Shown: positions 1-9,101, counted from the first letter of the stretch. The stretch is DNA of 64,000 nt from Bacteroidota bacterium (GCA_018830105.1 JAHJTC010000002.1:19237-83236), one strand, 5' to 3'. The notes: generated by a model from the letters alone, not told the origin. Made by a program: numbers and translations.

Positions 1-1298
1 TGGCTGATTTCTTTTCAGAATATGCCCTGATACGCTATCGCGTGATGGTGGAGGTGAATTATTTTATCGCACTGTGTGAATTGCCCTTGCCTCAGCTGGC
101 AGCCTTCAAAGCAGAAGACTTTGATCAGCTGCATGCGCTATACGAAGAGTTCACTTTAGAAGATGCGCTGGAGATTAAGGAAATTGAGAAGGAGACAAAC
201 CATGACGTAAAAGCCGTGGAGTATTTCCTAAAACGACGCTTCGACGATTACGGCTGGCAGCCATTTAAAGAATTCATTCATTTCGGCCTTACATCACAGG
301 ACATTAATAATGTTGCACTTCCGCTATCGATCAAGGATGCACATAAACTAAATATCAGTCGCGAAATTGAAAGCCTTCAACAACAGATCATACAGCTTTC
401 CTACACATGGAAAGATGTGAGTATGCTGGCACGAACCCATGGACAGCCTGCCAGTCCAACAAAGCTGGGCAAAGAACTGTATGTGTTTGCGGAGCGTCTC
501 GAAAATCAATTCGAATTACTAAAGGGGATTCCGTTCTCGGCAAAATTTGGTGGTGCAACAGGCAATTTTAATGCCCATGCAGTGGCCTATCCAGAGATTA
601 ACTGGGAAGATTTTGCTTGCAACTTCATAAACCAAAAACTGGAGCTGCACCGCCAGCGAACCACAACACAGATTGAACATTACGATTATCTGGCTGCATA
701 TTTCGATGGCCTCAAACGCATCAATACCATACTACTCGACCTGAGTCGCGATATCTGGCTTTATGTTTCCATGGATTATTTTAAGCAACAGATTAAAGCC
801 GGCGAAGTGGGATCATCGGCTATGCCACATAAAGTTAATCCAATAGACTTTGAAAATGCAGAAGGCAATTTGGGTATTGCCAATGCGATTTTTGAGCACC
901 TCAGTGCCAAACTGCCATTAAGCCGGTTGCAGCGCGATCTTACCGATTCTACCGTTACACGCAATATTGGCGTTCCGCTGTCGCATACACTGATCGCTAT
1001 AAAATCTATCCGTAAGGGGCTGGGCAAACTGCTATTGAATGAAAAAAAGATTGCCAAGGACTTGCAAAATAACACCCTCGTTGTTGCCGAAGGCATTCAA
1101 ACTATTTTGCGTCGCGAAGGCGTTGAAGGTGCCTACGAACTACTTAAGCAGTTGACACGTACCAACGAAAAAATTGATAAAAACACCATCAATACCTTTA
1201 TTGAAACATTGCCTGTTTCCGAAAGTGTTAAAAAAGAGCTCAGGGCGATAACGCCCGAATCATATACAGGAATCGACCTGCTAAGTCAGCAATTATGA
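1..1298 (+). CDS. purB: Adenylosuccinate lyase, 5' end cut by window
   Basis: PurB performs two eliminations that release fumarate: SAICAR to AICAR in purine synthesis, and adenylosuccinate to AMP. The fumarase/aspartase-superfamily signature GSSAMPHKVNP is present around base 810-842, and TNHDVKAVEYFLK matches the family's N-terminal catalytic region. A GTG at base 42 could serve as a start, but the same frame is open back to base 3. The residues read there (FFSEYALIRYRVMVEV) align with the normal PurB N-terminus, so the true start lies left of the window and roughly 20-25 residues are missing. The stop codon overlaps the next gene's ATG by four bases (ATGA), suggesting translational coupling. 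Identification is secure. Confidence 0.96.
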   Translation, partial: ADFFSEYALIRYRVMVEVNYFIALCELPLPQLAAFKAEDFDQLHALYEEFTLEDALEIKEIEKETNHDVKAVEYFLKRRFDDYGWQPFKEFIHFGLTSQDINNVALPLSIKDAHKLNISREIESLQQQIIQLSYTWKDVSMLARTHGQPASPTKLGKELYVFAERLENQFELLKGIPFSAKFGGATGNFNAHAVAYPEINWEDFACNFINQKLELHRQRTTTQIEHYDYLAAYFDGLKRINTILLDLSRDIWLYVSMDYFKQQIKAGEVGSSAMPHKVNPIDFENAEGNLGIANAIFEHLSAKLPLSRLQRDLTDSTVTRNIGVPLSHTLIAIKSIRKGLGKLLLNEKKIAKDLQNNTLVVAEGIQTILRREGVEGAYELLKQLTRTNEKIDKNTINTFIETLPVSESVKKELRAITPESYTGIDLLSQQL

Positions 1299-3115
1299 GA
1301 AAATTTTACCGGGTACTCGCTTACGTAAAGCCTTATTGGGGCTATGCCCTGCTAAACGTATTGTTTAACTTGCTAACCATTGTATTTTCGCTGTTCTCCA
1401 TTTCCATGTTGGTGCCTTTCCTGAATCTTTTGTTCAGCACCGATGCCCTGGTTACTGCAAAACCTGAATTTGCACTGAATGCCGATGCGCTGATTAACTC
1501 GCTTAACTATTATATCAGCGCGATCATTATTGAACAGGGGCAGCTGCAGGCCCTGATCTTTATCTGTATCATCCTGGTTTCTTCCTTCTTCCTGAGAAAT
1601 TTTGCCCGGTTTTTTGCCATGTTTTATATGGCCAATGTACGTATTGGCGCCGTAAAAGATATCCGCAACAGCATCTACAGTAAAATCATTATTCTGCCGA
1701 TTTCTTTTTACAACAAAAATCGCAAGGGCGACATCATGGCACGCATCACTACAGACGTGCAGGAAGTGGAATATTCCATCATGAATTATTTGGAAATGAT
1801 TGTGCGCGATCCTATCACTATTCTGGTGTATATTGCTTTTATGTTTAGTGTGAGCCCGCAACTTACCGTTTTTGTGCTGGTGTTGTTGCCCGTTACGGGT
1901 TTTTTGATCGGACAGATCGGGAAGAGTTTGCGCAAGAGCTCAAAGATCGGACAAGCACGCATGGCAGGCATGCTTTCTACCATCGAAGAAACGATTAGCG
2001 GTTTGCGTATCATCAAGGCTTTTAATGCTATAAACTATTCTGACCAGCGTTTTCAGGAGCAAAACAACCTGTTTTCGCGTTTGATGGTCAGCATTTACCG
2101 GCGCCGCGACCTGAGTTCGCCCCTCAGTGAGTTCCTCTCTTCGGTAGTAATCGTGATTGTGTTGTGGTTCGGGGGAAGACTTGTTTTGGGCGATTCTCCG
2201 GTTATTCAGGCTGCTGATTTTATAGTTTATATTCTGGTTTTCTCGCAGATCATTCCGCCGGCCAAAACTTTCGCGCAGGGTTTCTACAGCATTCAGAAAG
2301 GGATCGCGTCGGCTGAGCGTATCTTCGAGATTCTTGATGCCGAAGAAGTGATCACCGAAAAGAAGGATGCTAAAGCTGTAAATACCTTCAAGTCAAAAAT
2401 TGAATACCGCAATGTTTCCTTCAGCTATGGCAAAGAGCCGGTTTTGAAAGGTGTTAATTTCACGGTAGAAAAAGGCAAGCTGATTGCACTGGTTGGAGAA
2501 TCGGGCGGTGGCAAATCGACGCTGGTTGATCTTTTGCCACGCTTCTATGATGTTGTTGACGGCGCCATCACACTGGATGGTATTGATTTGCGCGATTACA
2601 AGATTGACGATTTAAGGTCGCTGATGGGAATCGTTACGCAGGAAAGTATATTGTTCAATGATTCGGTATTCAATAATATTGCCTTTGGTAAATTGGATGC
2701 CACGATGGAACAGGTGATTGAGGCTGCTAAGGTTGCCAATGCACATGAATTTATTTCGCAGCTCGAGGATGGTTACCACACCTTTATCGGTGATCGCGGC
2801 ATGAACCTTTCAGGCGGACAACGGCAGCGGCTTAGTATTGCGCGTGCAGTGCTAAAAAACCCACCAATATTAATACTCGATGAGGCTACTTCATCGCTCG
2901 ACACCGAATCGGAACGGCTGGTACAGGATGCTTTGGCAAAAATCATGACCAACAGAACCTCAGTCGTTATCGCTCACCGGCTTTCTACCATACAACATGC
3001 TGATGAGATAATCGTTGTGGCCAAAGGGGAAATTGTGGAAAGAGGCACACACGACAAACTACTTTCCGATGCCGGCATTTATAGGAGACTGTATGATTTG
3101 CAATCCTTTGCCTGA
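1295..3115 (+). CDS. MsbA-like ABC exporter (fused membrane and ATPase domains)
   Basis: This 606-residue ABC half-transporter has a six-helix exporter membrane domain in about residues 1-330 and a nucleotide-binding domain in about 365-600. Visible motifs are Walker A GESGGGKST (about residue 400), signature LSGGQRQR (about 504), Walker B ILILDEATSSLD (about 524) and the switch His in IAHRLST (about 560). Proteins of this build work as homodimers in the inner membrane. In Bacteroidota the closest known role is flipping lipid A core (MsbA) or other lipids, but the substrate cannot be read from sequence. It overlaps purB by four bases and is probably co-transcribed with it. No terminator is obvious directly after it. 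Confidence 0.85.
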   Translation: MRKFYRVLAYVKPYWGYALLNVLFNLLTIVFSLFSISMLVPFLNLLFSTDALVTAKPEFALNADALINSLNYYISAIIIEQGQLQALIFICIILVSSFFLRNFARFFAMFYMANVRIGAVKDIRNSIYSKIIILPISFYNKNRKGDIMARITTDVQEVEYSIMNYLEMIVRDPITILVYIAFMFSVSPQLTVFVLVLLPVTGFLIGQIGKSLRKSSKIGQARMAGMLSTIEETISGLRIIKAFNAINYSDQRFQEQNNLFSRLMVSIYRRRDLSSPLSEFLSSVVIVIVLWFGGRLVLGDSPVIQAADFIVYILVFSQIIPPAKTFAQGFYSIQKGIASAERIFEILDAEEVITEKKDAKAVNTFKSKIEYRNVSFSYGKEPVLKGVNFTVEKGKLIALVGESGGGKSTLVDLLPRFYDVVDGAITLDGIDLRDYKIDDLRSLMGIVTQESILFNDSVFNNIAFGKLDATMEQVIEAAKVANAHEFISQLEDGYHTFIGDRGMNLSGGQRQRLSIARAVLKNPPILILDEATSSLDTESERLVQDALAKIMTNRTSVVIAHRLSTIQHADEIIVVAKGEIVERGTHDKLLSDAGIYRRLYDLQSFA

Positions 3116-3205
3116 CAAAGTGTTCAAAGCCTTTGATTTGGTCTCGCTTCGGATTAAAAGTTAAAAGTGTCCACCCAAAAAAAGATTCAAATTGATTAAA
3201 TAACG

Positions 3206-3213
3206 TATTTTTG
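3206..3213 (+). promoter_or_regulatory. -7 element for the DUF5606 gene
   Basis: TATTTTTG fits the Bacteroidota -7 consensus TAnnTTTG and ends 23 bases before the ATG pair at 3236/3239. No convincing -33 TTG lies at the usual spacing, so this is a moderate call. Confidence 0.4.
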
Positions 3214-3235
3214 CCGCCAAATTATAAACACACAG

Positions 3236-3691
3236 ATGATGGATTTAACAAAGATTGTATCAATCTCAGGAAAACCGGGGCTGTTTCAGGTTACCGGACA
3301 GGGGAAAAACAGTGTTGTAGTGGAATCGCTTCTCGATGGAAAACGCTTCCCTGCTTTTGCGCAGGATCGCATGAGTTCACTGGAAGAAATAAGTATTTTC
3401 ACCACTACAGAAGATATGTTATTGAAAGAGGTTTTTAAAAACATCCATGAAAAATTAGGTGACAAACTTGATTTTGAAGCGAAAAAACTCAGCGTTGATG
3501 CACTTAAGGAAAAATTTGCCCTTGTTGTTCCCGATTTTGATGAAGAAGCAGTGTATCCCTCCGATATGAAAAAAGTTTTCAATTGGTATCAGCTGCTTAT
3601 AGAAAAACAATTGCTTGACTTCACCGAAGAAACAGAAGAACCAAGCGAAAAAGCAGATCAGGAAAATCCTGAAGAAAAAACTGAAGCCTAA
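3236..3691 (+). CDS. DUF5606 domain protein
   Basis: This 151-residue cytosolic protein is of a family found in Bacteroidota. The N-terminal half (KIVSISGKPGLFQVTGQGKN...) has the small beta-barrel look of DUF5606, with the recurrent ISGKPGLF motif. The middle is helical, and the last 25 residues are a Glu-rich acidic tail (TEETEEPSEKADQENPEEK). There is no signal peptide or membrane segment. The start is ambiguous between ATG at 3236 and ATG at 3239. The gene stands alone between its own -7 element and a strong terminator. The molecular function is unknown. Confidence 0.8.
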   Translation: MMDLTKIVSISGKPGLFQVTGQGKNSVVVESLLDGKRFPAFAQDRMSSLEEISIFTTTEDMLLKEVFKNIHEKLGDKLDFEAKKLSVDALKEKFALVVPDFDEEAVYPSDMKKVFNWYQLLIEKQLLDFTEETEEPSEKADQENPEEKTEA

Positions 3692-3697
3692 TATTTA

Positions 3698-3721
3698 AAG
3701 TCCCATACGGGACTTTTTTTT
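3698..3721 (+). terminator. Rho-independent terminator after the DUF5606 gene
   Basis: A perfect 7-bp stem AAGTCCC / GGGACTT with loop ATAC is followed by a run of Ts and lies seven bases after the stop codon. Confidence 0.85.
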
Positions 3722-3778
3722 GATATATATTTTAAATTTATATGAATCATTTTAAATCACAACACTAAATCGAACGCC

Positions 3779-4816
3779 ATGTACAAGCTGTTGATCAGGC
3801 CTGTTTTCTTCTTATTTGATCCTGAGCGGATACATCATGCCGTTATTGCCTTGCTCAGGCTGGCCATGGCCATTCCGGGCATAAAAGCAATTGCCCGAAG
3901 CTTAACCACAGTAAACGATCCTTCGCTTGAACGTGAGCTGTTTGGATTGCATTTTGCTAATCCTGTGGGCATTGCAGCGGGCTTTGATAAAAATGCCGAA
4001 GTGTTTGAAGAACTGTCACAGCTTGGTTTCAGCCATATCGAAATAGGGACCGTAACACCTAAAGCGCAGCCGGGAAATCCCAAAAAGCGTTTGTTCAGGC
4101 TCAGGCAAGATCAGGGATTAATCAATCGCATGGGGTTCAATAACAAGGGTTTAGAAGCGGCAATCGGGAGACTGCGTAACCGATCGGGCAGGGTGATTAT
4201 TGGAGGCAATATCGGAAAAAATACCCTTACTCCCAATGCTGATGCCATAGCCGATTATGTGACTAATTTCGAAGGACTGTTTCCTTATGTGGATTATTTT
4301 GTTGTGAATGTAAGCTGTCCAAATATCAGCGATCTGCGCGAGTTACAAGACCAGGATGCATTAATGGCCATATTAAATGCCATTCAGCAGCGCAATAAAA
4401 TGCAAGCCAAACCCAAGCCCGTCTTGCTGAAAGTATCGCCTGATTTGAATGAAAAACAACTGGACGAAGTAATTTTTCTGGTAAAGGAAACCGGCATTCA
4501 GGGTGTGGTAGCCACAAATACCACCATCAGCCGCAATACGCTGGAAAAAGATATTCTTTTGGCCGAAAAAGCCGGAAAAGGAGGGTTAAGCGGTTTGCCC
4601 ATCCGTGATCGCAGCACAGAAGTAATCCGTTACCTGGCCGAAAAATCAGGTAAAGCCTTTCCCATTATTGGTGTTGGCGGAATTTTTACACCAAAAGATG
4701 CACTCGAGAAAATTGAAGCAGGTGCTGATCTTGTTCAGGTTTATACCGGCTTTATTTATGAAGGCCCCCTGATTGCTAAAAAAATCAATAAGGCAATCCT
4801 TAAATCAGGCAAATAG
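3779..4816 (+). CDS. pyrD: Dihydroorotate dehydrogenase, quinone type (class 2)
   Basis: PyrD oxidises dihydroorotate to orotate, the fourth step of pyrimidine synthesis, passing electrons through FMN to membrane quinone. It has 345 residues. The N-terminal extension (MYKLLIRPVFFLFDPERIHHAV...) is the amphipathic membrane-docking segment that marks class 2 enzymes. FMN/substrate-site motifs seen are NPVGIAAGFDKNAE, IGTVTPKAQPGNPKKR, NRMGFNNKG, VNVSCPNI, NTTISR and IGVGGIF. It is a single gene with its own upstream gap. pyrF, a later step of the same pathway, lies about 6.4 kb away on the other strand. Confidence 0.96.
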   Translation: MYKLLIRPVFFLFDPERIHHAVIALLRLAMAIPGIKAIARSLTTVNDPSLERELFGLHFANPVGIAAGFDKNAEVFEELSQLGFSHIEIGTVTPKAQPGNPKKRLFRLRQDQGLINRMGFNNKGLEAAIGRLRNRSGRVIIGGNIGKNTLTPNADAIADYVTNFEGLFPYVDYFVVNVSCPNISDLRELQDQDALMAILNAIQQRNKMQAKPKPVLLKVSPDLNEKQLDEVIFLVKETGIQGVVATNTTISRNTLEKDILLAEKAGKGGLSGLPIRDRSTEVIRYLAEKSGKAFPIIGVGGIFTPKDALEKIEAGADLVQVYTGFIYEGPLIAKKINKAILKSGK

Positions 4817-4830
4817 TTTTCCTGAAAAGA

Positions 4831-5184
4831 TTATTTCGATTGTCCGAGCATATAATGTATTTCGCTGGCTACCTGACGATTAAAAGTAAAACTCAAAGTT
4901 CTGTAGTTTACCAAATCGACAATTGTACCGATCAGACACAGTCCTGCAGTGAAAAAATACAAAATTCCCATTCCAATCTGGTTGAGAATAAAGCGATGCA
5001 CGCCTGAAACACCAACAAAACCAAGCAAACAGAGGAGTAAAATCATCTGTGGATCTTTTCGTCTGGCCCGGTAAATATTGGCGAAATTACGCAGCTGATC
5101 ATCGCTGTATTCTTTAGTCATATTTTGCAGAAAAACCATTTCTTCGCCTTGAATATCAGGCATTAACTCATAAATTTTTGTCAT
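4831..5184 (-). CDS. TM2 domain membrane protein
   Basis: The protein has 117 residues. The N-terminal about 45 are soluble and charged. A TM2 domain follows (LLLCLLGFVGVSGVHRFILNQIGMGILYFFTAGLCLIGTIVDLV), consisting of two transmembrane helices joined by a short turn with the family's G-x-HRF and GxxxxxT features. TM2 proteins are small inner-membrane proteins of poorly defined function. The start overlaps the end of the upstream DUF2752 gene by 17 bases, so the two are translated as a pair. Confidence 0.8.
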   Translation of the reverse strand: MTKIYELMPDIQGEEMVFLQNMTKEYSDDQLRNFANIYRARRKDPQMILLLCLLGFVGVSGVHRFILNQIGMGILYFFTAGLCLIGTIVDLVNYRTLSFTFNRQVASEIHYMLGQSK

Positions 5185-5506
5185 AAATTCTGGATTTTAG
5201 TTTTTGGTAATCATGATATTGTTTAAACACTATAAAGCTTCGAACTGACAGCATTAAAATGGCAAAAAGTCCCAGTGGATGGTATTCAAAAGCGGTAATA
5301 AACTTACCGGCAAAAACAGCAGAAATGCTATGGCCAAGCCCGCAACCCGGACAGGAATCGATACCGAGTTGATGAAAAATACAAAGACTGGGCTGAGTGA
5401 CTGATGGCGACATCAGCGCCAGCAACAGAAGCGCTAGCAGCCAAACGAAGCCTTCCAGGTTTTTTTGCAGAAAATTTCCAGCTGATTTTATAGCCTCTGA
5501 ATTCAT
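5168..5506 (-). CDS. DUF2752 membrane protein with CPGCGLGH motif
   Basis: This 112-residue protein has a hydrophobic segment at about residues 20-38, the conserved Cys motif CPGCGLGHS (Cys52, Cys55, His59) and a second hydrophobic segment at about 75-97. DUF2752 proteins have this arrangement, and the paired Cys may bind metal or be redox active. Function is not established. It pairs with the TM2 gene downstream. A perfect inverted repeat begins 32 bases upstream of its ATG. Confidence 0.8.
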   Translation of the reverse strand: MNSEAIKSAGNFLQKNLEGFVWLLALLLLALMSPSVTQPSLCIFHQLGIDSCPGCGLGHSISAVFAGKFITAFEYHPLGLFAILMLSVRSFIVFKQYHDYQKLKSRIYDKNL

Positions 5507-5537
5507 CCCATATGAACTTTAAAGAAGCGAAGTTAAT

Positions 5538-5563
5538 ATTATTTAGAAACAATTCTAAATAAT
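5538..5563. promoter_or_regulatory. Perfect 11-bp inverted repeat upstream of DUF2752/TM2 pair
   Basis: ATTATTTAGAA and TTCTAAATAAT are exact reverse complements separated by ACAA. They start 32 bases upstream of the DUF2752 ATG on the minus strand. No T-run follows in a useful place and no gene ends into it from the right, so an operator is more likely than a terminator. No regulator is assigned. Confidence 0.5.
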
Positions 5564-5580
5564 GATTGGGTATGAAGTCA

Positions 5581-5681
5581 GCGATCGGTGTTGCCACAAA
5601 TATTTACAATCTGCTAATACTTTAGCTACTTTGGTTTAAAATTGCAATCGCTTTGATCTCAAACATGCTGAACAAGTTTTT
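5581..5681. repeat. Degenerate copy of dispersed palindromic element
   Basis: This stretch aligns with the core of the element at 35293-35496. Shared landmarks in the same order are TGTTGCCACAAA / TGCGTTGCTACAAA, AATACTTTAG, GGTTTAAAATT, ATCGC / ATGCGCC and TTGATCTC. The copy lacks the GC-rich direct repeats of the other copy. Confidence 0.55.
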
Positions 5682-5755
5682 AACTATAGGATATTCATGG
5701 CCAGCGCAGCATGAGTATTCGTCTGATTTCGCATCGTTTGAATGGCCGGAAATAA

Positions 5756-6769
5756 TCAGACGATATTGACTTCGGGTTCCAGGAATACGCCAAATTTTTT
5801 GTTCACATCGAGTTGTATCTGCATGGCGAGGGCAAACAATTCTCTTCCGCTTGCTTTGCCGTAATTTACAAGCACCAGCGCCTGATTTTTGTGCACACCG
5901 GCATCTCCTTTGCGGTAGCCTTTCCAGCCAGCACGATCGATAAGCCAGGCTGCCGGAATCTTAACGGTGTTATTTGTTGCCGGGAAAGCCGGTATTTCAG
6001 GAAACTCCATTTGCAGCTGTTCAAAAACAAGTTGGTGCATAAGCGGGTTTTTAAAAAAACTCCCTGAATTTCCTATCTCCTTCGGATCGGGCAGTTTGCT
6101 TCGGCGAATAGATTTTATGGCTTCGCTCAAGTCCTTTAGCGAAGGATTCTCTAGGCCTTGTTCATTTAAATAATCGCTGATATTTCCGTAGGCCATATTA
6201 AGGTTTCCCTGCTTTTTGAGCCTGAATTGCACCGATAAAACCAAATACCTGCCTTTGCCGCCCTGCTTGAAAAAGCTTGAACGATAGCCGAAATCACAAG
6301 TCGGGCGGTCGAAAGTAACTTGTTTACCAGTCTGAAAGTCGAGTGCTTCCAGTTGAACAAAACAGTCTTTGAGCTCAACACCATAGGCGCCGATGTTTTG
6401 CATGGGAGCAGCACCGACATTGCCGGGAATCAACGATAAATTTTCAAGGCCATAAAAACCCTTTTCTACCATATCGTCCACAAAATTGCTCCAGTCAGTT
6501 CCGGCATGAGCGCAGATCAACACCTCATTTTCATCTTCCTCAAGCACTTCCCAGCCACTTTTAGAATAATGTATTACAAGACCCTCGAAAAAGTCGTCTA
6601 AAAATAGAATATTGCTTCCGCCTCCCAGCACCAAACGCTTGTTTTCTTTAAAAACAGCTTCGTCCATCAGTGCTTTCAGGGCTTCAACTGATTCCAATGA
6701 AGCAAAATGACTGGCTACAACATTCAGCCCAAAACTGTTGTAGGATTTAAGATTGAAAAAACGATCCAA
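5756..6769 (-). CDS. murB: UDP-N-acetylenolpyruvoylglucosamine reductase
   Basis: MurB reduces UDP-GlcNAc-enolpyruvate to UDP-MurNAc with NADPH and FAD, the second committed step of peptidoglycan synthesis in the cytosol. It has 337 residues. Seen motifs are the FAD-binding LGGGSNILF, the substrate/FAD region IPGNVGAAPMQNIGAYGVE, YRSSFFK, the catalytic-Ser loop GNSGSFFKNP and the C-terminal Glu in LEPEV. The start codon is TTG: no ATG lies near the family N-terminus (DRFFNLKSYNSFGL), and the -7 element 20 bases upstream supports this start. murA is about 18 kb away. Confidence 0.95.
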   Translation of the reverse strand: MDRFFNLKSYNSFGLNVVASHFASLESVEALKALMDEAVFKENKRLVLGGGSNILFLDDFFEGLVIHYSKSGWEVLEEDENEVLICAHAGTDWSNFVDDMVEKGFYGLENLSLIPGNVGAAPMQNIGAYGVELKDCFVQLEALDFQTGKQVTFDRPTCDFGYRSSFFKQGGKGRYLVLSVQFRLKKQGNLNMAYGNISDYLNEQGLENPSLKDLSEAIKSIRRSKLPDPKEIGNSGSFFKNPLMHQLVFEQLQMEFPEIPAFPATNNTVKIPAAWLIDRAGWKGYRKGDAGVHKNQALVLVNYGKASGRELFALAMQIQLDVNKKFGVFLEPEVNIV

Positions 6770-6788
6770 AATGTGATTTATTTTTTTT

Positions 6789-6796
6789 CAAAATTA
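6789..6796 (-). promoter_or_regulatory. -7 element for murB
   Basis: On the minus strand TAATTTTG matches TAnnTTTG exactly, 20 bases upstream of the TTG start of murB. Confidence 0.45.
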
Positions 6797-6856
6797 TAAC
6801 AATTAATAATAATATTGGGTCAAGTTGAGTTATTTTAGGGTTAACGTTTCTGATTA

Positions 6857-7990
6857 TTGAGTAAGACGATTTGTTTGAAAAATGTTTACGTTTCTGTAAT
6901 TAATGATCTGGTAACCGACCAACGTGTTCATAAATCCTGCACAAGCATGCAAAAAGCAGGGTTTAAGGTATTTCTGATTGGCCGTCGGTTGAGAAATAGT
7001 CCACCCATGGATACACGATCCTATTCGTGCAAAAGGATGCGGTTATATGTTGAAAAGGGGCCGCTTTTCTATGCCTGGTTTAATATCCGGCTGTTTTTTT
7101 TGCTGCTATTCAGCAAGCAAGACCTATTGGTATCCAATGACTTGGATACTTTGTTACCCAATTTTATTATTTCCAGACTTAAACGTATTCCACTGGTTTA
7201 TGATAGCCATGAATACTTCACCGAAACTCCTGAATTAACCGGCCGGCCTATTGTGCAGAAGGTTTGGAAAGCAATTGAGAAGTATGTGCTTTCGCGAATG
7301 GATGAGATGATCACCGTGAACGAATCCATAGCCGGCTTATTTCGCGAAAAATACGGTATTGTCGTGCATGTTGTTCGTAATGTACCCTTTAGGTTACATT
7401 TAAAACCGGAAAGTAGCCGCGAGCAACTCAATTTGCCCGCGAACAAACGGCTGCTAATCCTGCAGGGATCTGGTATTAATATACAGCGTGGAGCAGAAGA
7501 ATTGGTGCTGAGCATGAAATATATTGACGACAGCCTGCTGCTAATAATAGGTGGCGGCGATGTGCTGCCGGTTTTAAAACAAATGTGTAAAGCAAATAAG
7601 CTGGATGATAAAATTATGTTTCTGCCTCGCATGCCTTATGCAGAACTTATAAAATACACAACATTGGCCGATCTGGGATTTACGCTGGATAAACCGACTA
7701 ATCTGAATTATAGGTTCAGCCTGCCCAATAAGTTGTTTGATTTTATACAAGCAGGAGTGCCCGTTATTGCAAGCGATTTGCCCGAAATTAGACGCATTAT
7801 CGAAAGCTATCAAATTGGTAATTTTATTCCGTCGCACGAACCGGAAGATATAGCTAGAGTGATTCGTGAAAGTATTGACAATAAGGCATTACGCACTAAA
7901 TGGAAAAATAATCTTACTTTTGCTGCTCATCAGTTATGCTGGGAAAATGAGGAGAAAGTTTTACTGAAAATTTATGGACAATATAGCTGA
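6857..7990 (+). CDS. Family GT4-like glycosyltransferase
   Basis: This 377-residue GT-B fold transferase has an N-terminal acceptor domain (VYVSVINDLVTDQRVHKSC..., SNDLDTLLP, DSHEYFTETPEL) and a C-terminal nucleotide-sugar domain (ILQGSGINIQRGAEELV, IIGGGDVLPVL, LPNKLFDFIQAGVPVIASDLPEI). The latter contains the Glu-rich loop typical of GT4 enzymes. It probably extends cell-surface glycans; donor and acceptor are unknown. The frame closes at a TGA at 6851 and the first internal ATG is about 30 residues in, so a TTG start is needed: 6857, or 6875 just before KNVYVSV. It is divergent from murB and overlaps the next gene by 17 bases. Confidence 0.8.
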   Translation: MSKTICLKNVYVSVINDLVTDQRVHKSCTSMQKAGFKVFLIGRRLRNSPPMDTRSYSCKRMRLYVEKGPLFYAWFNIRLFFLLLFSKQDLLVSNDLDTLLPNFIISRLKRIPLVYDSHEYFTETPELTGRPIVQKVWKAIEKYVLSRMDEMITVNESIAGLFREKYGIVVHVVRNVPFRLHLKPESSREQLNLPANKRLLILQGSGINIQRGAEELVLSMKYIDDSLLLIIGGGDVLPVLKQMCKANKLDDKIMFLPRMPYAELIKYTTLADLGFTLDKPTNLNYRFSLPNKLFDFIQAGVPVIASDLPEIRRIIESYQIGNFIPSHEPEDIARVIRESIDNKALRTKWKNNLTFAAHQLCWENEEKVLLKIYGQYS

Positions 7991-9101
7991 AAAACACCTC
8001 CATATTGTTTCGTTTGATGTGCCCTGGCCTGCTAACTATGGCGGGGTGATCGATGTATTCTTTAAGGTAAAAGCACTCTCTGAGAAAGGGGTGAAGGTTC
8101 ACCTGCATTGCTTTGAATATGGAAGAAAAAAAGCGAAGGTGCTGGAGGATATTTGTTTTAGCGTAAATTATTATAAAAGAGATATTTCCAAAAAACACCT
8201 TTTTAAAAACATTCCTTATATCGTAAGCTCCCGCACGTCGGAATCCTTGGTAGCGTGCTTGTTGGAAGATGATTATCCTATCCTGCTTGAGGGGCTTCAC
8301 ACTTGTAACCTATTGAATGAAAGGCGTTTGTCGAGTCGAAAAATCAGTGTTCGAACACACAATGTTGAACATGATTATTACTTGAACCTGGCCAAAGCGG
8401 AATCTGCACTTTTCAAGAAATATTATTTCTATAATGAAGCCGGAAAGCTAAAAAAATACCAAAAGGTGCTCAAAAAAGCAGATCATCTTATTGCAATAAG
8501 TCAGAAAGATGCGGATTATTTTGCGGAGAGCTTTAAAAATGTAACATTCATTCCGGCCTTTCATCCGCATAAAGCGGTAAATATTATCCCCGGAAAGGGA
8601 AACTATGTGCTGTATCACGGGAACCTCTCCGTAGCCGAAAACTTTAATGCCGTGCGCTTTCTGGTCAATGAGGTATTTAATGATATGCCTGTTCCATTTA
8701 AAGTTGCCGGACTTCACCCGCCTTCTCAACTTGTTCATTTGCTGGCAGAACTGCCGAATGTGGAATTGATCGCTAATCCTACTGATGAAGCCCTTTATAA
8801 GCTTATCAGTGAGGCGCAGGTAAATATTTCGGTAACATTTCAGGCAACAGGATTGAAGTTGAAACTTTTGAATACCCTTTACAATGGCCGTTTTAGTTTG
8901 GTTAATGATAAAATGCTAAGCGGAAGCGCATTGGACAGTCTTTGTGTGATCGCCAATGATGCGTCTGCGTTGAAGAAGCAGCTCAAGAGATTGATGAAAC
9001 AAAGCTTTACTGAAAAAGCAATCAGTTTAAGGAAAGAGAAGCTGGCAATATTGTATCACAATGGCCAAAACGTTGATAAGCTAATCGAGCTGGTTACTTG
9101 A
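7974..9101 (+). CDS. Glycosyltransferase-like protein (GT-B fold)
   Basis: The protein has 375 residues. The N-terminus HIVSFDVPWPANYGGVIDVFFKVKAL is typical of GT4-type enzymes that begin with an acceptor-domain strand and a PxxGG loop. A middle segment SVRTHNVEHDYY precedes a second domain with VLYHGNLSVAENFNAVRFL. The C-terminal half shows a weaker nucleotide-sugar site than the upstream gene (VTFQATGLKLKLLNTLYNGRF), so it may use a different donor or be divergent. Translation is coupled to the upstream transferase (17-base overlap). Its end overlaps the end of the convergent ftsE gene by 21 bases. Confidence 0.7.
   Translation: MDNIAEKHLHIVSFDVPWPANYGGVIDVFFKVKALSEKGVKVHLHCFEYGRKKAKVLEDICFSVNYYKRDISKKHLFKNIPYIVSSRTSESLVACLLEDDYPILLEGLHTCNLLNERRLSSRKISVRTHNVEHDYYLNLAKAESALFKKYYFYNEAGKLKKYQKVLKKADHLIAISQKDADYFAESFKNVTFIPAFHPHKAVNIIPGKGNYVLYHGNLSVAENFNAVRFLVNEVFNDMPVPFKVAGLHPPSQLVHLLAELPNVELIANPTDEALYKLISEAQVNISVTFQATGLKLKLLNTLYNGRFSLVNDKMLSGSALDSLCVIANDASALKKQLKRLMKQSFTEKAISLRKEKLAILYHNGQNVDKLIELVT

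Noticed and set aside
3211..3438. Overlapping 75-codon frame before the DUF5606 gene
   Set aside because: It overlaps the real gene in another frame, begins inside the -7 element and has no family match.
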